Positions 1 through 12,900 of a stretch of DNA of 64,000 bases are shown piece after piece; the first letter of the stretch is position 1, and each line of letters starts with the position of its first letter. Location of the stretch: contig CM062219.1 in the NCBI GenBank assembly GCA_031216445.1, forward strand, positions 11,960,501 through 12,024,500, in the 5' to 3' direction. Origin of the DNA: Lateolabrax maculatus (Eukaryota; Chordata; Actinopteri; Acropomatiformes; Lateolabracidae). Made by a program: the position numbers and the translations under genes. The notes beneath the pieces are model-generated. The model made no database searches. It was not told the DNA's origin and saw only the letters and a list, made by a program, of their open reading frames with translations.

Positions 1-352
1 TATTAGCTACAAGCCGGGCTCTCCTCGGATTATGGAGGATTAGGAAGAAATGGGTTTTTACAAGGAATGTGGGCTTCAATGCACTTTTACAGACAAACTT
101 AAGAACTTCAGCTGATTTAAGTGCTCCTGACACGGGCTGAAAACAATCTAGCCTTTATAACGAGAAATGGTAAAATATACTGTATGCAGATGCCTATAAT
201 ATTGTATGTTTTAAGTGGGATTTTTTATATTTTCAGAGTTAGAATGTCCCATAATTGCAAGAAAAGGACAATAATATTAGCCAAAGACTGTTTGTTTGTT
301 TTACATTTTCCACTTTGATGTTAACATGTGTGCTTGTCTCATTATGCTGCAG

Positions 353-782
353 CTTCTGGGTTGTGTGTGCTGACATGGCTGCCCAGTACTCTGTCCCCGA
401 CCCTGCCACCCCCGGCAAAATGTTCATGAACTACCAGGGACTGGCCAGCTACCTGTCCAGCGGAGGTCAGCTGTGCACATATGTCGCCCTCACATCCCTC
501 TCATATCCCCCCCCCTCCCTCTTCGCACTCGCCAACCTCTCCCTTTCCGCCTAAACAGGTGACAACTACTGGGTGATCGACACAGACTACGACAACTATG
601 CCATCACCTACGCCTGCCGCACCCTGAAGGACGACGGCAGCTGCGAGGACGGCTACGCCCTCATCTTCTCCAGAAACCCCCGTGGCCTGCCTCCCGCCAT
701 CCAGCGCGTCGTCCGTCAGAAACAGGAAGATATCTGCATGGCTGGGCAGTTTCAACCTGTCCTGCAGTCTGGAGCTTGCTAA
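353..782 (+). CDS. rbp4l: Purpurin / retinol-binding protein 4-like lipocalin, 3' end (partial)
   Basis: Secreted lipocalin that binds retinol; purpurin is the retina/photoreceptor-associated relative of plasma RBP4. Two coding exons are visible: 353-465 (acceptor AG at 351-352, donor GT at 466-467) and 559-782 (acceptor AG at 557-558), joined across a 93-bp intron so that a split Gly codon restores the frame. They give about 112 residues, including the lipocalin core FWVVCADMAAQY, the second conserved lipocalin block TDYDNYAITYAC, the motif IFSRNPRGLP and the C-terminal LQSGAC with a disulfide-type cysteine; stop TAA at 780-782. The first exon starts in the third base of a Gly codon, so it is not the gene start: the signal peptide, the GKWYA motif exon and the promoter lie left of the window, and I see no further exon in 1-350. 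The match to purpurin rather than plasma RBP4 rests on remembered family sequence, mainly the NPRGLPPAIQR...VLQSGAC end. Confidence 0.93.
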
Positions 783-1107
783 AGCGGGAGAGAGAGAGGA
801 GAGCAGGAGAGTGTGAGGCTGAGAAAGCCAGCTGGTTGCAGTCTTGGAGGCTTGAAAGCAAGATGAGAAAGATTGAAAGAGTGCATGTGACAGAAGGCGT
901 GTGCGTTGTGTATGTGAGAGTGATAATGTGCAGTGAATGGACAGATGCAAAAAATACAAAGAAATGAAAGGAGGAAAAACAGGAAGATTTGCAAGATTTG
1001 CATCTGTTTTCTATCCATTTCCATATCTGTCACTCTTTGTTCATCCATTGTTTGTCCAAGGAAAATGTTACTGTTGCTGTGGTATTTTGAGTGAATGTGA
1101 AAGTTAA

Positions 1108-1113
1108 AATAAA
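1108..1113 (+). terminator. Poly(A) signal of rbp4l
   Basis: Canonical AATAAA 326 bases after the rbp4l stop codon, followed by T-rich sequence. A second AATAAA at 1248-1253 could serve a longer 3' end. The 3' UTR between stop and signal begins with purine-rich GAGAGA sequence and has no coding potential. Confidence 0.65.
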
Positions 1114-3435
1114 AAATATTTTTCTAAACAAATATCACTTGAATTTTGCCATTTTTGTGCTGTAATAAAATAGCATGCCATTTCACTTTCCAAACATTGT
1201 ATTTGTGAATGTGTTTGCAATTAGCAGTCTGCCTTTTGTAGTTAAAAAATAAAGCAGAAAGCACAGCAGGTTGAAGCATATAAAACGCAGAAATGCCCGT
1301 CAGCACTTCAGGCTTGAAAACCTGTTGCACTTTGACCGTAAAAGCGGCTGTGATCCGTCCTGAGCTCAGAAGAATGCAGCCAAATCCAACACAATACGCA
1401 CTGAGCAGTAATGGGCTTACTGGTGGTCTGATGTTCTGAGACCTTAGTCCTATTATACTAATTCAACTGTTAGGCCACTTAGCCTGCTGCAGGGGTCAAG
1501 GATCATATCAGGTTTGTGTTTCTTTTTTACATCACTAAGGTAAAACGGCAAGACGGCTGACAGTGAAAGACTGAGGCAGAAAGAGCGATGAAGACTGTTT
1601 GTTTCTTTAGCTGGTGTGTAATCCTGCTGATGTTAACAACATCACAAACTGGAAAACAATATGCCAAAGCCAGTCAAGCATTACTGTAAATCAGTAATAC
1701 ACCAGGACTTATTTCATGGAGGACAATCAATCCAAAACAGTTGAATTTACAAAAGTTTTGTCACTTTTACTGACATTTAATTGTTTTACTTTTTGAGGCA
1801 TACATGAAGAAAGAAGCAGAGTGTAACCCGTTTGGACACAAAACTCAAAACCCAAAGATCATACAAGGGGGAAAAAAATCTAGCCTGTTTTTCTAAATAC
1901 ATGAAATGCATTGGAAACATGTGGAATTAATTCAGTGTTTAAAGCATTTCTAAACTTATTTTTGAGATGTAAAATTACACCAGGGAGGATTAAAGGCTGT
2001 CAACCCCATATACAAAAACACATTTGGACATGTGTCGACCTCACTTACTATTCTGTTTATAACATAGAGGCATGATTGATTTTCCCCTTTTGTTTACATC
2101 TTTTACCCAACAGTACTCCATGGAAATGTTCATGACATCTGATGTGCGTCAGGATGTTTTCTTATTTTTAAACATCTCAGTACTCTTGGTTTACTGAGAA
2201 GTTTAAACTAGAGTTTACACTATTTACTAGAGTTACGAAATTATCTTCTTTTATGTACTGCACCATAGTAAAATGTATTAAAACATTTTAAAATAACTTT
2301 TCTCTCAGTTTATTTGGGGAAGCATCCCAGTTGTAAAGTGAGAATGTGCGACGGGGGATCGTGGGTAATACCTGTGAGTGGTGACGCTGGTTGGCAGGAC
2401 AGTGTGTAAGGGGCACCTGACCAAAGCTTCTGTTAGTCTGCCTTTAAACTGGCTTAGCTCTGATGGGATCGACTGATGGGATCAGAAATTAGACCATCTG
2501 TAATATGCAAATAAAAACCCAAACAATGTTTTATACTTCTGTCATGATTTAGCTTGTGTAACTGCTCTGTTTTCATTAGTAAGTATATAAACATAAATTC
2601 TGGGAGATAGGGTTGGGAAAATCAAAAAGATGACACCATAGAAGCGCAACAGAGGAATTACCTTGATTCAACGATTCTGGCAGAATATTCTTTAGTTAAT
2701 ATAAGTTTCTATTTTACATGACATTCTTTACGTTTACCTTGTGGATGGTGTGAAAGATCAGTGATCTCATCAAAGGGATTCGTGTGTGCTTTCCCTCAGT
2801 ATGTCATTAACAGAATAAACAAGTAAGGACGAAGGGTGTAGGCCACTAAAAGATAATTGTTGCTATTGTGCTTGTGATTGTGGGCTCAGGGTGGGGATGA
2901 CATTTGATCTGACTGAGGGGAGTTTTGTAGTACCTTTTAAATATCACCCTGTTCTTGTTCACATACCCAATAAAGGAACAACCGAAGAAAGCACAAAAGA
3001 AAATATGACTATATATTACAGTTTAATTTCAAACTTCAACATATTTTTTTAAAGGAGAGTCTGTCCTACAAGTGGTTCTTTTGTTGAGATAATTGAAGCC
3101 AATAATCTCCCTGCACTCATTTATTTCAATATTATTTTGGGATGTGATCTTCTAAATTGTGCCTGAACGCAGCGTCTGAACTGGAGGTGTGCTTGTTTGT
3201 GAAACGTCGCCAGACCGCTTAATCCAAAGATTAGTCTGTCTCCTACTCATCTCTGTCGTCATTCTCCCTATGGGTTTCTGTCTGTGTTAAAGAACGAGAA
3301 AACAGAGGAAAGAAACAAGGTCACTGCCTGTGTACTCTAGCTGCCGTCACTTGAACAAGCTTCTTCTTGTGGATCAGGCTCCATAAATCTTCAGGGGAAA
3401 CACCGCAAAACAAAACTGAGTGGGTGTCCACTGTG

Positions 3436-3476
<41 letters not shown>
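3436..3476. repeat. (CA)n microsatellite
   Basis: About 40 bases of CA dinucleotides, interrupted once by CAAA. Confidence 0.95.
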
Positions 3477-6084
3477 AGAGAAGAGTGAAACAATAGTGAC
3501 ATCATGAAAAAATCCGAAGATTGTCATTGAAAAACACAAAAACACAAATTTTAAAGTCAATGTTTTGACTCCGTGAACAAGACAGCGGACTGCCGAGTCA
3601 AAAGCCCTTTGTTAAAGACTGCCGATTGGTTACTCTGCTCTACAACATGTTACCTGATTGGCTCATTTCTGTATTGATCAGTAGGCTACATCAGTTACAG
3701 AACAGTATAAACCCTTTCTCTGCCACTAGCAATATTGTAATAAATTTCAAAAGTATAGACCCATTTCTCGACTTGTTCTTACAACTGTAAGAAACGATTG
3801 TCACAATTGCACATCACATCACAATTGTGAAATATGTTATAGCCTACCATAACTACTTAATACGTACTCATAGGTACCCAGCATTTACAAAATACTTACA
3901 GTAGGCCTATATGTTCTTTCTCCTTTCCTCTAATTGTTAACAACTGGGCATCCTGGAGTATGGGCTAAAACGTGAGCTGTGTTATAATATGTTACCGAAA
4001 TCGGTAGAAATTTAAGAGACTTTAAATAAAACTTTATCAAGATAAATGGAACACTTCCATGAACCTATTGTTTAGGAAATAACTGCTGATTTATGCACCA
4101 ATATCAATACGTTAACAGAGTTGAAAGCTGGCTTGAAAGTGGCTCAGAGCTTCACTGGCGCAGAATTTAAAAGTGTCCCGAATGCTGTTAGTCCTACAGA
4201 ACAAAAACAGATTTTATGTCATGGCTTCACTCTCAGCGGTTGGATTTCGCCTTTCAATATACAAATACTTTTCACTGCAGATATATTGTTCCCTCAAAGG
4301 GGGTACAGAGGGTATTCTCATTTTCTAAAATAGACACCTTTATATTACATATCAAGCGTCAGTTTGTTAGAAGTGTAGATGTGCAAGGCATTAAAATAAT
4401 AAATGCTGCAGATACTGGTTAAATTACTGTTATTATGATCACGGCACCAGTGTGAGACATTTCTCAGAGTTCTTGTCTGTCTTCTGTTTGTCCAAATGTC
4501 TACCTGTTGAACTGCTCAATAACTTTGTGGCCACCTGGGCTCCCTCTGACTCATGTGACTTTCTGTCTCCGTTTTTATGACTCTATGATTCAACTGACTG
4601 GGAATCTGCCGGGGGTCTTCACAAATCTGTCTAGGTGCTCTGTAAACAGACGGTGCCTTTATCACATTTTCGGGGGAGGGACAGCAGGGCACCCATGAGG
4701 ATAAGCTGAGGCTGCAGTCACCCTTTTCTATACAGGATGTTTTTTTTTTTTATTAAAGCTCTCTAAATTTAAGGAATTCTAAAAAGCCAGTCTCACTTTG
4801 TATTCAAAGCCACTGCTTTTTGAAAATGCTTACGCTGTATGTTTGTCATGTGATCTGTTGTTGTGTGCTCTGCTGGTCCACCCTGTTCATCACGTTTTCT
4901 CTAATTATAATTTCCTTCCTTTTGACTTCTGTTCCTAAGGATTTTTGGAGCAAAAAGATCATGACCTTAAATTATAGGGTTGATGGAAGTCACAGTGGGG
5001 TTGTGTGTCTTCAGGTAGGACGTGCTTATTAAGGGACCAATGGACAATACAGTCACATTTTTTTTCTCTCAAGTGGAGCAGAGGGAAAAGTTTCTCAAAA
5101 GAGAGTTAACTCTCTTTATTTGTGTGTCTGCGCCCTTCAAGCTTACAAACTCACAGATGAACCTGTGTGCATTAAAACGTGTGGACTACAGCAAGTCAGC
5201 CAGTCAACCTGGATAATTTCTCTTACATTTAAAGCAGAGACACAAAGCTCAGTTGCATGACCCAACACACACACACACAACACACACACACACACATTGC
5301 CTGTCACTGAATGATTTTATTTTACAACTCTGTCTCATTATAGTATTTTTTCCGTATCTATTTCATTATTACAAGGGTCAAAGACCTGCAGTACATTTTT
5401 CTGACTGATAGAGACATTACTTCACACCTAACCTCAATGACAACAGATGTGTCTACCCTCGGAATAACTGTGGGGAGGCGTCACATGTTTCCAACAGCAC
5501 TAATTATAAAGCAAATGTTTCTCTCCTTTTCATCTCTTTTTTTTCTTTTGGTATCAACCTCTCACTGTAGCTACTTTCATCCTTCTCCAAAACGATTTAA
5601 TGGACAGAGATTTTTTTTTTTTTCTTAAATGACTGCAGTCTGCAGTTTTTTAACAACCTTCATCATTGAAAGTTTACATGATTCATTGCAGGAAATCCTA
5701 ATGATGATCACCATGTTATGAGCTAAGAATATGTGAATTTACTTTTGCAAACTCAAATATTCCTCTTTTTTTCATCTTAAACCTTCAGAAGATATAAAGA
5801 AATTATAATTTTACCTGTGCTTTTTCAGAAACTTATGTAGATTAGTGCAGCATTGCAAAATACTAAATGCATATCGTAAATAGAGAAATAAAGTAAACTA
5901 CTTTTATTTTGATATAGTGCGTTTAAAATTCTCGTATAAGTGTGGCCTTGCATTCTATGTGTATAGGTTAAGAAACTCAACCGAAGCAAAGTTTAACATG
6001 TTTGGCCTCTTTAAGAAAAGCTAAAGAATTTCCATTGTTTTTTTAAAGATCTGCATAATGATAATTATTCCTATGATTTTAGCT

Positions 6085-6300
6085 GGTTCAGCCCTAACGA
6101 TGGCAATGCCAGTCCACCACTGGAACTTGATAGATTGCCATGGCATTTTGTAGAGACATTCAAGGTCCCCGGAGGATGAATCCGATTGACTTTGGTGATT
6201 CGTCAGGTCAAAATTTAAATACTATGGTTGATGTAGACTCTTCTCTTGTTAAACAGCTTTTGCTTGAGCAACATCACGACAGTCCAAGAACTAAGTTTAC
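6085..6300. repeat. Interspersed repeat, degenerate (copy 1 of a family with 25185-25430)
   Basis: Contains the block GACATTCAAGG...GGATGAAT...ACTTTGGTGAT...GTCAAAATTT, which is shared in the same order with 25225-25305. From memory this is a very common short non-autonomous repeat of percomorph genomes with the signature 'gacattcatggtcccc...gatgaatcc...actttggtgatcc'. Boundaries are approximate and no terminal repeats were resolved. Confidence 0.55.
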
Positions 6301-6407
6301 TGAGGCCGCGGTACACTGGCATTTGATGATTTCAGTATAAATGCCATAACATTAATATTCGGAGTGATATCAGAATAGGAAGGCAGACTACCATGGATTA
6401 AAGCAAC

Positions 6408-6413
6408 TTTATT
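6408..6413 (-). terminator. Poly(A) signal of the keratin gene
   Basis: AATAAA on the minus strand (TTTATT on plus), followed in transcript sense by GTTGCTTT. It lies about 555 bases past the keratin stop. A second AATAAA at 6584-6579, nearer the stop, is an alternative; the sequence alone does not decide which is used. Confidence 0.5.
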
Positions 6414-6539
6414 TAGGGTTCAAACACAAAACAGCAAAGACATTTAAATTATATTCTTGTAAAGGGTTTGTATTACATTCACTAAAGTAAAACAGTAAAA
6501 CAGTAGTAAAACAGATGAAGGTCAGTTGCTCTCTCCCCC

Positions 6540-6576
6540 GCCCCCCCCCCCTCCCCCCAACACACACACACACACA
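6540..6576. repeat. Poly-C tract followed by (CA)n in keratin 3' UTR
   Basis: A C-rich run (6536-6558, one G and one T interruption) runs straight into ten or so CA units. In the keratin transcript it would read as (TG)n followed by a G-run. Confidence 0.9.
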
Positions 6577-6844
6577 TTTTTATTCAAAATTAGTATAAGC
6601 ATGCATAGCTACAGCAGTACTGGACATATGTTTGTGGCATTCCCTTTAAGAAACAAACAGTTAATCAAAGTGTCACTGATAAGTCAACTGTGGGAAAACA
6701 TTTCTCTGAAAAAAGAAAACATTTATAGTTGAGCAATGCCCCAAAATGCCCTATTCAAAACAATATTGTGTTGCAAGAATAAATGAAGCCTCAAATGATG
6801 CTCCACAGCTCATGTGTAATATTCGGACACAGATAGTTTCATGT

Positions 6845-6936
<92 letters not shown>
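6845..6936. repeat. (CT)n tract; (GA)n in the keratin mRNA
   Basis: About 90 bases of nearly pure CT on the plus strand with three TTT interruptions. It lies only ~32 bases past the keratin stop codon, so the mature mRNA carries a long polypurine GA tract at the start of its 3' UTR. Confidence 0.95.
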
Positions 6937-6937
<1 letters not shown>

Positions 6938-6967
6938 GTTTTCATCTTCACTTCCTCCATCCTCTTT

Positions 6968-9900
6968 TTATTTCTTGGTCTCCTCGATCTGCTCTACCTC
7001 GCTGGATTCGTCCACCACTTTGCCGTTGACCATCGTCTGAGTCACCACCTTCACAATCTTCCTGGTGCGAACATCAGGCTCTTCTGTACAGAAAGAGATG
7101 AGATGAGATTAAATGAAAGCGATGATACAAGATGAGATGGAAGAGGACGGTGTGACAATATGCGATTAAATGAGAAGAAAAGCGACGAAGAAAAAAGACA
7201 AAACTATTTAACTTGAGAAGACCATATGAGACAAAATATTAAATAATACATGAAGTGGAAGAGATGATATGAGAGGAGACAAGGAGAAGAGGAAGGAAAA
7301 GGAGTGAACATTAGAAACAGTGAGATAAGAAGGGATTTATGTTTTTGTTAATGTGTTGCACACTGAACTTCTATGTGAACTGTACTAAGATGTCATGTCT
7401 TTACAGCAACGTGCAATTCTCTCTAAAAACACTCTGGTTTGTACAAACAGCTTTACTATTCAACCTTCCTGTCTAACAAAGGACTTCACAGTCTTTGACT
7501 CTGTGTCGTCTTGAGTCTCCTAATGTCGTGAGAAGAAGATGAACATTTTCGAAATAACTTGCAGTTAATCCAGCAGTGTGAGTCACTCGGAGTAAAACAC
7601 AGTTACAACATTGGGATAAATGTTTTCACGGCCACATTTGTTGCTACAGGAGCTGAGCTATTTGCATTGTTTGGATGTTCGTTAAACAGTCATTAGTGCT
7701 GGGCCACTTGGGCGTGTGTGTCTGTTTAACAGCGTCACTTCAGTGTTGGCTCAAATTCACGTCTGTATCAATTTACAGTTCTGCTATTATGCAACAGATA
7801 AATAAACATTGGCTTAACTTATCTCCTTCATCATTATAGCTTTAGTCACTCTGTACCTCCTTGATGTTTTCTTCAGGTTGTGATAAGATGCATTGAAAAT
7901 GAATGAATTCACTCTATCAATTAAAAATGACTAAAAGTACTCACTTTTTGGTGGAGGAGGAATTTCCTTGACTCTGAGGGGAAGAAAGTAAACATGTCAG
8001 AATTAGCTTTGAACTGACCTGACAACAAGATGAACAAATCTAAAGGAATAGTTCAGCATTTTGTTGAATACACTAACTTACTACAAGATTTAGATGAGAA
8101 GATCAATATCACTCTCTGTGTCTGTACAGTTTATATGAGGCCATCATAAAGACTGGAAAAAAGGGGAAACAGCTAATCTGCCAACCACCATCTCTAATGC
8201 TCACTACTATATAACATATCACTGTAACATATTACATCTCATTGTACAAAAACCAAAGTCAAAAATATGGCTTCGCATAGAGCCAAGCCAGCTGTTTCCC
8301 CCTGCTTTCAGTCTTCATGCTAAGCTAGGCAAAAGGCTGACAGATGTGAGAGTGGTATTGATTTTCTCATTTTACTCTCATGTGAGTCCAGTTTGGATAA
8401 CCAAAGTTTGAACCATGAAGGAAATATCCGTTTTATGACGACTTGGGTTGTTTTTTCCTGCAATTTCTATCGGTAATGATAACCACATTCTCACTAGAGT
8501 AATAAGTGACATTCAGGAACACAATGACATGTCTACAATGAAGTCTGCTGGGGTGGTGGCGTATTCACAAGACAGCGGTCTTGCACTTTGATATGAAGCC
8601 AGTAAAAAAACACTTACTGATCATGTTTCTTGCCCCATCAGACTTATTTTTAGCAATGTTGCTGTGCTCCCAATCTCGGCAATTAACTTGAGAACAAAGT
8701 TGTAATCAACACTGGCTGTCAAGGCCAAAACTATGAAAATATTACTCTGTAATACTGTAATAAACCAGAAATTTCTTTTAACCTTTGCACGTATCCATTT
8801 TTTAGCCCCATTTCTTTATGAGACAGGTGAAAACTCACGTTTCCTCTCCCTCCAGCAGGCGCCTGTAGGTGGCGATCTCCATTTCCAGGTTCTGCTTGAT
8901 GCGGAGGAGCTGCTCGTAGTCGGTCTTGGTGCGCTGCATGTCCAGCCTCAGCTGGGAGAGATCGTCCTCCAGCTGGCTCAGGGTGGCCTGCAGCCGCTCC
9001 ATCTCAGCAGTGTATTTCTGACCCGTCTCACCCAGGTTACCCTCCAGCGCCGCTATCTGAGGAGAGAAAGGGAAAATAATAAGAGCGCGGAACTGCCTCA
9101 TCCGCATCGCTGGGTTTAATATTACCATTGTGCGCTTTTAATGTTGCCCATAATCATATCAGTTTATCATATAAAGGACTGGTGACCTGAAATACTTCAA
9201 TAACCATTGTCCTATTCATGAAATGTCCCAAAATGATTCATAATTCTGTGATTCCAAACGTTTACCCATCATCACAGTGTCTGCACTGACTGTACTGTAA
9301 CCAGTGTGCAGTAATTTAATGCTTTAATTTGGCTGGTATCTGGCTTTTCCAACTCCTCTCATGTCCTCAGAACTTGTTTGCCAGTGGATATCAAGTGCAA
9401 TGTCTTCTGATTCTGAAATGACTTCCAAAACCATTATCAAGAAATTCCTGTGAACTGACAAGGCTTTTGCATCCAAAACAAACATTCGCTGCTCAGACAC
9501 GATTACTTATCTTACCACAGAAACTCACTCCCATACAATTTAGCAACTAAAGCCACTATGTCCTTGCATGCCTTAGCAGCGTGGGAGAAAATGTTTACTG
9601 TCAGCACAGGATTACAACAGAGAAACTCTAAATTGTTTTACTGATATGACACAGTAGCATGGATATGTGCAAATTAAAGAAACTGGTCTGAGATTTTCTG
9701 TGTTGTCATTCGACAAATCCCTTATAAAGCCAGTCTTTCTTCAACACAATACCATCATTTATCATGGCTTTGTAATACTTGTAATATATTTAAACCAAAC
9801 ACAACCATGTCATAGTTCATCACCAGTTCAAGCAAGTCCCTCCAGGCAACATAAGCATATTGTTCAGTTCCCTACTCTCAACGTCAGTTCTTATGGAGCC

Positions 9901-12900
9901 AAAATGTATGAAAACTCATGCATTTACTTTGCATGTGGGGACACATCTTTCACCAAATGTAATTTTACCGTATGCAGTATTAAATCCACCTCTTATGTTT
10001 CTTCGTGTGTTCGTGTGATCATTTCCACTTGTCCGCCCACTCTTCAGGTGTAGCCGCTCACCTGTTTGTGCAGACTCTCCAGCTCCACCTCCAGGGTCTG
10101 CAGGAAGCGCTGCCTCTCAATCAGCTCGCTCTGAGCTCCTCTCAGAGCCTCGTTGCTCTCCTTTACCTCGTTCTGCACCGTCTCCAGCTGGACAGGACAC
10201 AAAGATCACACACTGAAATGCACACTCAATGCACATACTGCACTAAAAGATAAATTTAACCAGTGTGTGTTTCCCCTCAGTGTGATATTTCTGTTCTTAA
10301 TATAATATTTATTTTTGACTTTGTTTAGACCATTTGACAAACTTTGATATGATTTGTGTAACTGACAAAATATTTCAACATAGAAATGAAACGGTTTATT
10401 GATTAAGTGATTGTCGATCAGCAACCATTTTGATAATTGATGAATAATTTGAATAATTTTTCAAGCAATAATAGTGAAAAGTTGCTGAACATTCTCTTGT
10501 TCAAGCTTCACAATTGTGAGGATTTGCTGCTTTTCTTCAATGTCTTTTGGGTTTTAGACATTACATCAGCCTCTCAGAAGTTGTGATGGGCATTTTTCCC
10601 TATTTATGGACATATCATACAGTAAACAATTAAACAATTAATTGTCAGACATAGCACTTTCTCTGCACACCTTCTTGCGGTACCACTGCTCTGCTTGTTC
10701 CTTGTTCTTCTTGACGATCCCTTCATACTGGGAACGCAGGTCAGACATAATGGTGCCCAGCTCCGGCCCGCTGGCACCAGAGTCCACCTCCACATTCACC
10801 TCATCTCTGGCAATACGAGACTTCATCTGCTCCAGTTCCTGCGGGAGGGAGAAGTACTAAATACTTTGTACCGAAATAAAAGATCATTATGGATGCATTG
10901 TGTCCTCTATAAATAAACTTGACTTAAAGTTGTATCACATGTGCAAATATACTTGTGTGAACATGTCTGTGCTCTATTCTTGGATGTGGTTAAGCCGTGT
11001 GTGAATAGGCGACATATGGAAGCCCCAGTTGTTTTTGGAATCCTACACCTAACTGTGGCAGAGAGGATGTGAGGGCATCTTCATAATTTAGATGTTCTCC
11101 ATCAATATTTGATGGGCACAGCTCACCTTACCCCTTGCTTTTCAACTCACACACGTTATACTCCTGCTCTCTATTCATGCATGCCCGCTGGATCTCTTTC
11201 ACTCTCTCTTCTCTGTGGCTTTGTGTTATACGATGCGATATGGTTTAATAATAAAACAAATGTAATCATAATTTTCAGCCTTTGTTGGAGAATAAAGTTC
11301 AATTGAATACTTTATTTTATACACAGTGATTGTATTCTTGCTTGGGGAGGGGGAAGAATGAGAAAACACTGTGTGATCTTGTTTCCCAGCTAAGCCCCAG
11401 AGATGCTACTTTTCTATTTAAGTGGGGGAAGAGTTTATATTTTCAACATCAAGGACTGACATATATGAAAGCAGACAAAGAGGCATCTACAGTCCATAGT
11501 GAGCCAGTTTTAAGGACTAAACTAGCATTGCACCACTTTTCTCACACCTGACAGTAGCAAAACCAAGTCAAATAAGACAGGGCATGATGTATTCCAGGAT
11601 CGACAAACACCACATGTAATTTTTTTCACCACATTATTGTAGTGTTCAGTGGACTTTTTTTGTTTCAGTAAGTAGGAGAGCAATCCCTCGTTTGGTGAGA
11701 GGGGGTAAGTTTATCTTAGTTTCTCATCCCCTCAGAGGATAGTGGTCTGGGCGCCTCAGATCAGCTGACCGGACAGAAAGAGCAGGTTTGGGAAACCAGA
11801 TCTACCTGCTCCTTTTGTTTGTAGTAACCAGAGGACCACCTCTCTCTCTTCCTCCCTCCCTACACACTATTTTCTGTCCACTCTGGCTCTAACCGAGACC
11901 TCTTGAGTCCACCAAAGTGGGTCAGTCCGATATCAAACAACTTGTTGTTTGTGAGGGCAGGTTGGAGAATGAGAGAGAGGGCCAAAATGAAAATGAGATG
12001 AAGCAAATGTCAAGTAATGGAGAAGGCAAAGTAAAAGTGCTAAAACTGTTAAAGACCTGCATACCGCACAATTGTGGGCAAAGAAGAAAAGAGAAGTAAG
12101 TACAGACAGATAGAGTTAACAAACACACTTACTTCCTCATGGTTTTTCTTGAGGAAGTAAAGTTCTTCTTTCAGGCTGTCCAGATCTCCCCTCAGAGAGG
12201 CGATGATCTGCTCATGGTCGGTCTTGGCCTTTTTCAGAGCAACACAGTCTCGCTCCACAGACTGACACATCACCAGCTCAGTCTCCCACCTCGCAAAGTC
12301 CAGAAAAAAAGCAGAGAAAAGCCCCGTAGCATATATTACAGTGAGTGTTTTGCAATAGAAAGTGCCTCGTAAAGTTACACATACAGTTTAAAGCTCAGAT
12401 ATGTTTGCAGATGGAAAGTAAATGTTTGAACTGTTCGAGTTCTCACTGATGACATCATAACTAAATTCTCAAAAACATCTATGCACTTACAAAGACTACA
12501 GGAAGAAAGGAGATAAAAAAAAGTAGGAAATTAATGATTGCAGCAGTACAAAGCATAAGATCAAAGTGATATTTTGCATTAAATATCTCAACAGTTAGGA
12601 CTTTCAGTTCCAATCCAGTATTACACTAAAATGTGACAAACATTTAACACTTAAATATTAATTTAATGCTGCCACGCTTTACAGCCACACTGCTATCACA
12701 AATGTGCAAAGTGGCTGCTCCTGCATGAAGCAGATGTAGTACAACCTTAATCAAAGACATGGATTAAACTCTAAAAAAAAGAGAGACAACCAAAACTCGC
12801 TTCATGTGGTAATCATGAACTACTCACTTGATTCTGAAGTCATCAGCAGCCAGTTTAGCATTATCGATCTCTAGCATGAGACGAGCATTTTCCAAGGTCT

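Larger units (their letters stand above)
1114..6400. other. Intergenic stretch between rbp4l and keratin gene 3' ends
   Basis: The two flanking genes converge here (tail to tail). AT-rich sequence without a supportable ORF. It holds a CA microsatellite (3436-3476), a second interrupted CA run around 5265-5296, a pair of inverted K50-homeodomain-like sites at 3219-3234 and a degenerate interspersed repeat at about 6085-6300. I see nothing else that I can name. Confidence 0.6.

Noticed and set aside
6746..7135. 129-aa plus frame over the keratin 3' end
   Set aside because: It is the antisense shadow of the keratin last exon plus translation of the CT repeat.
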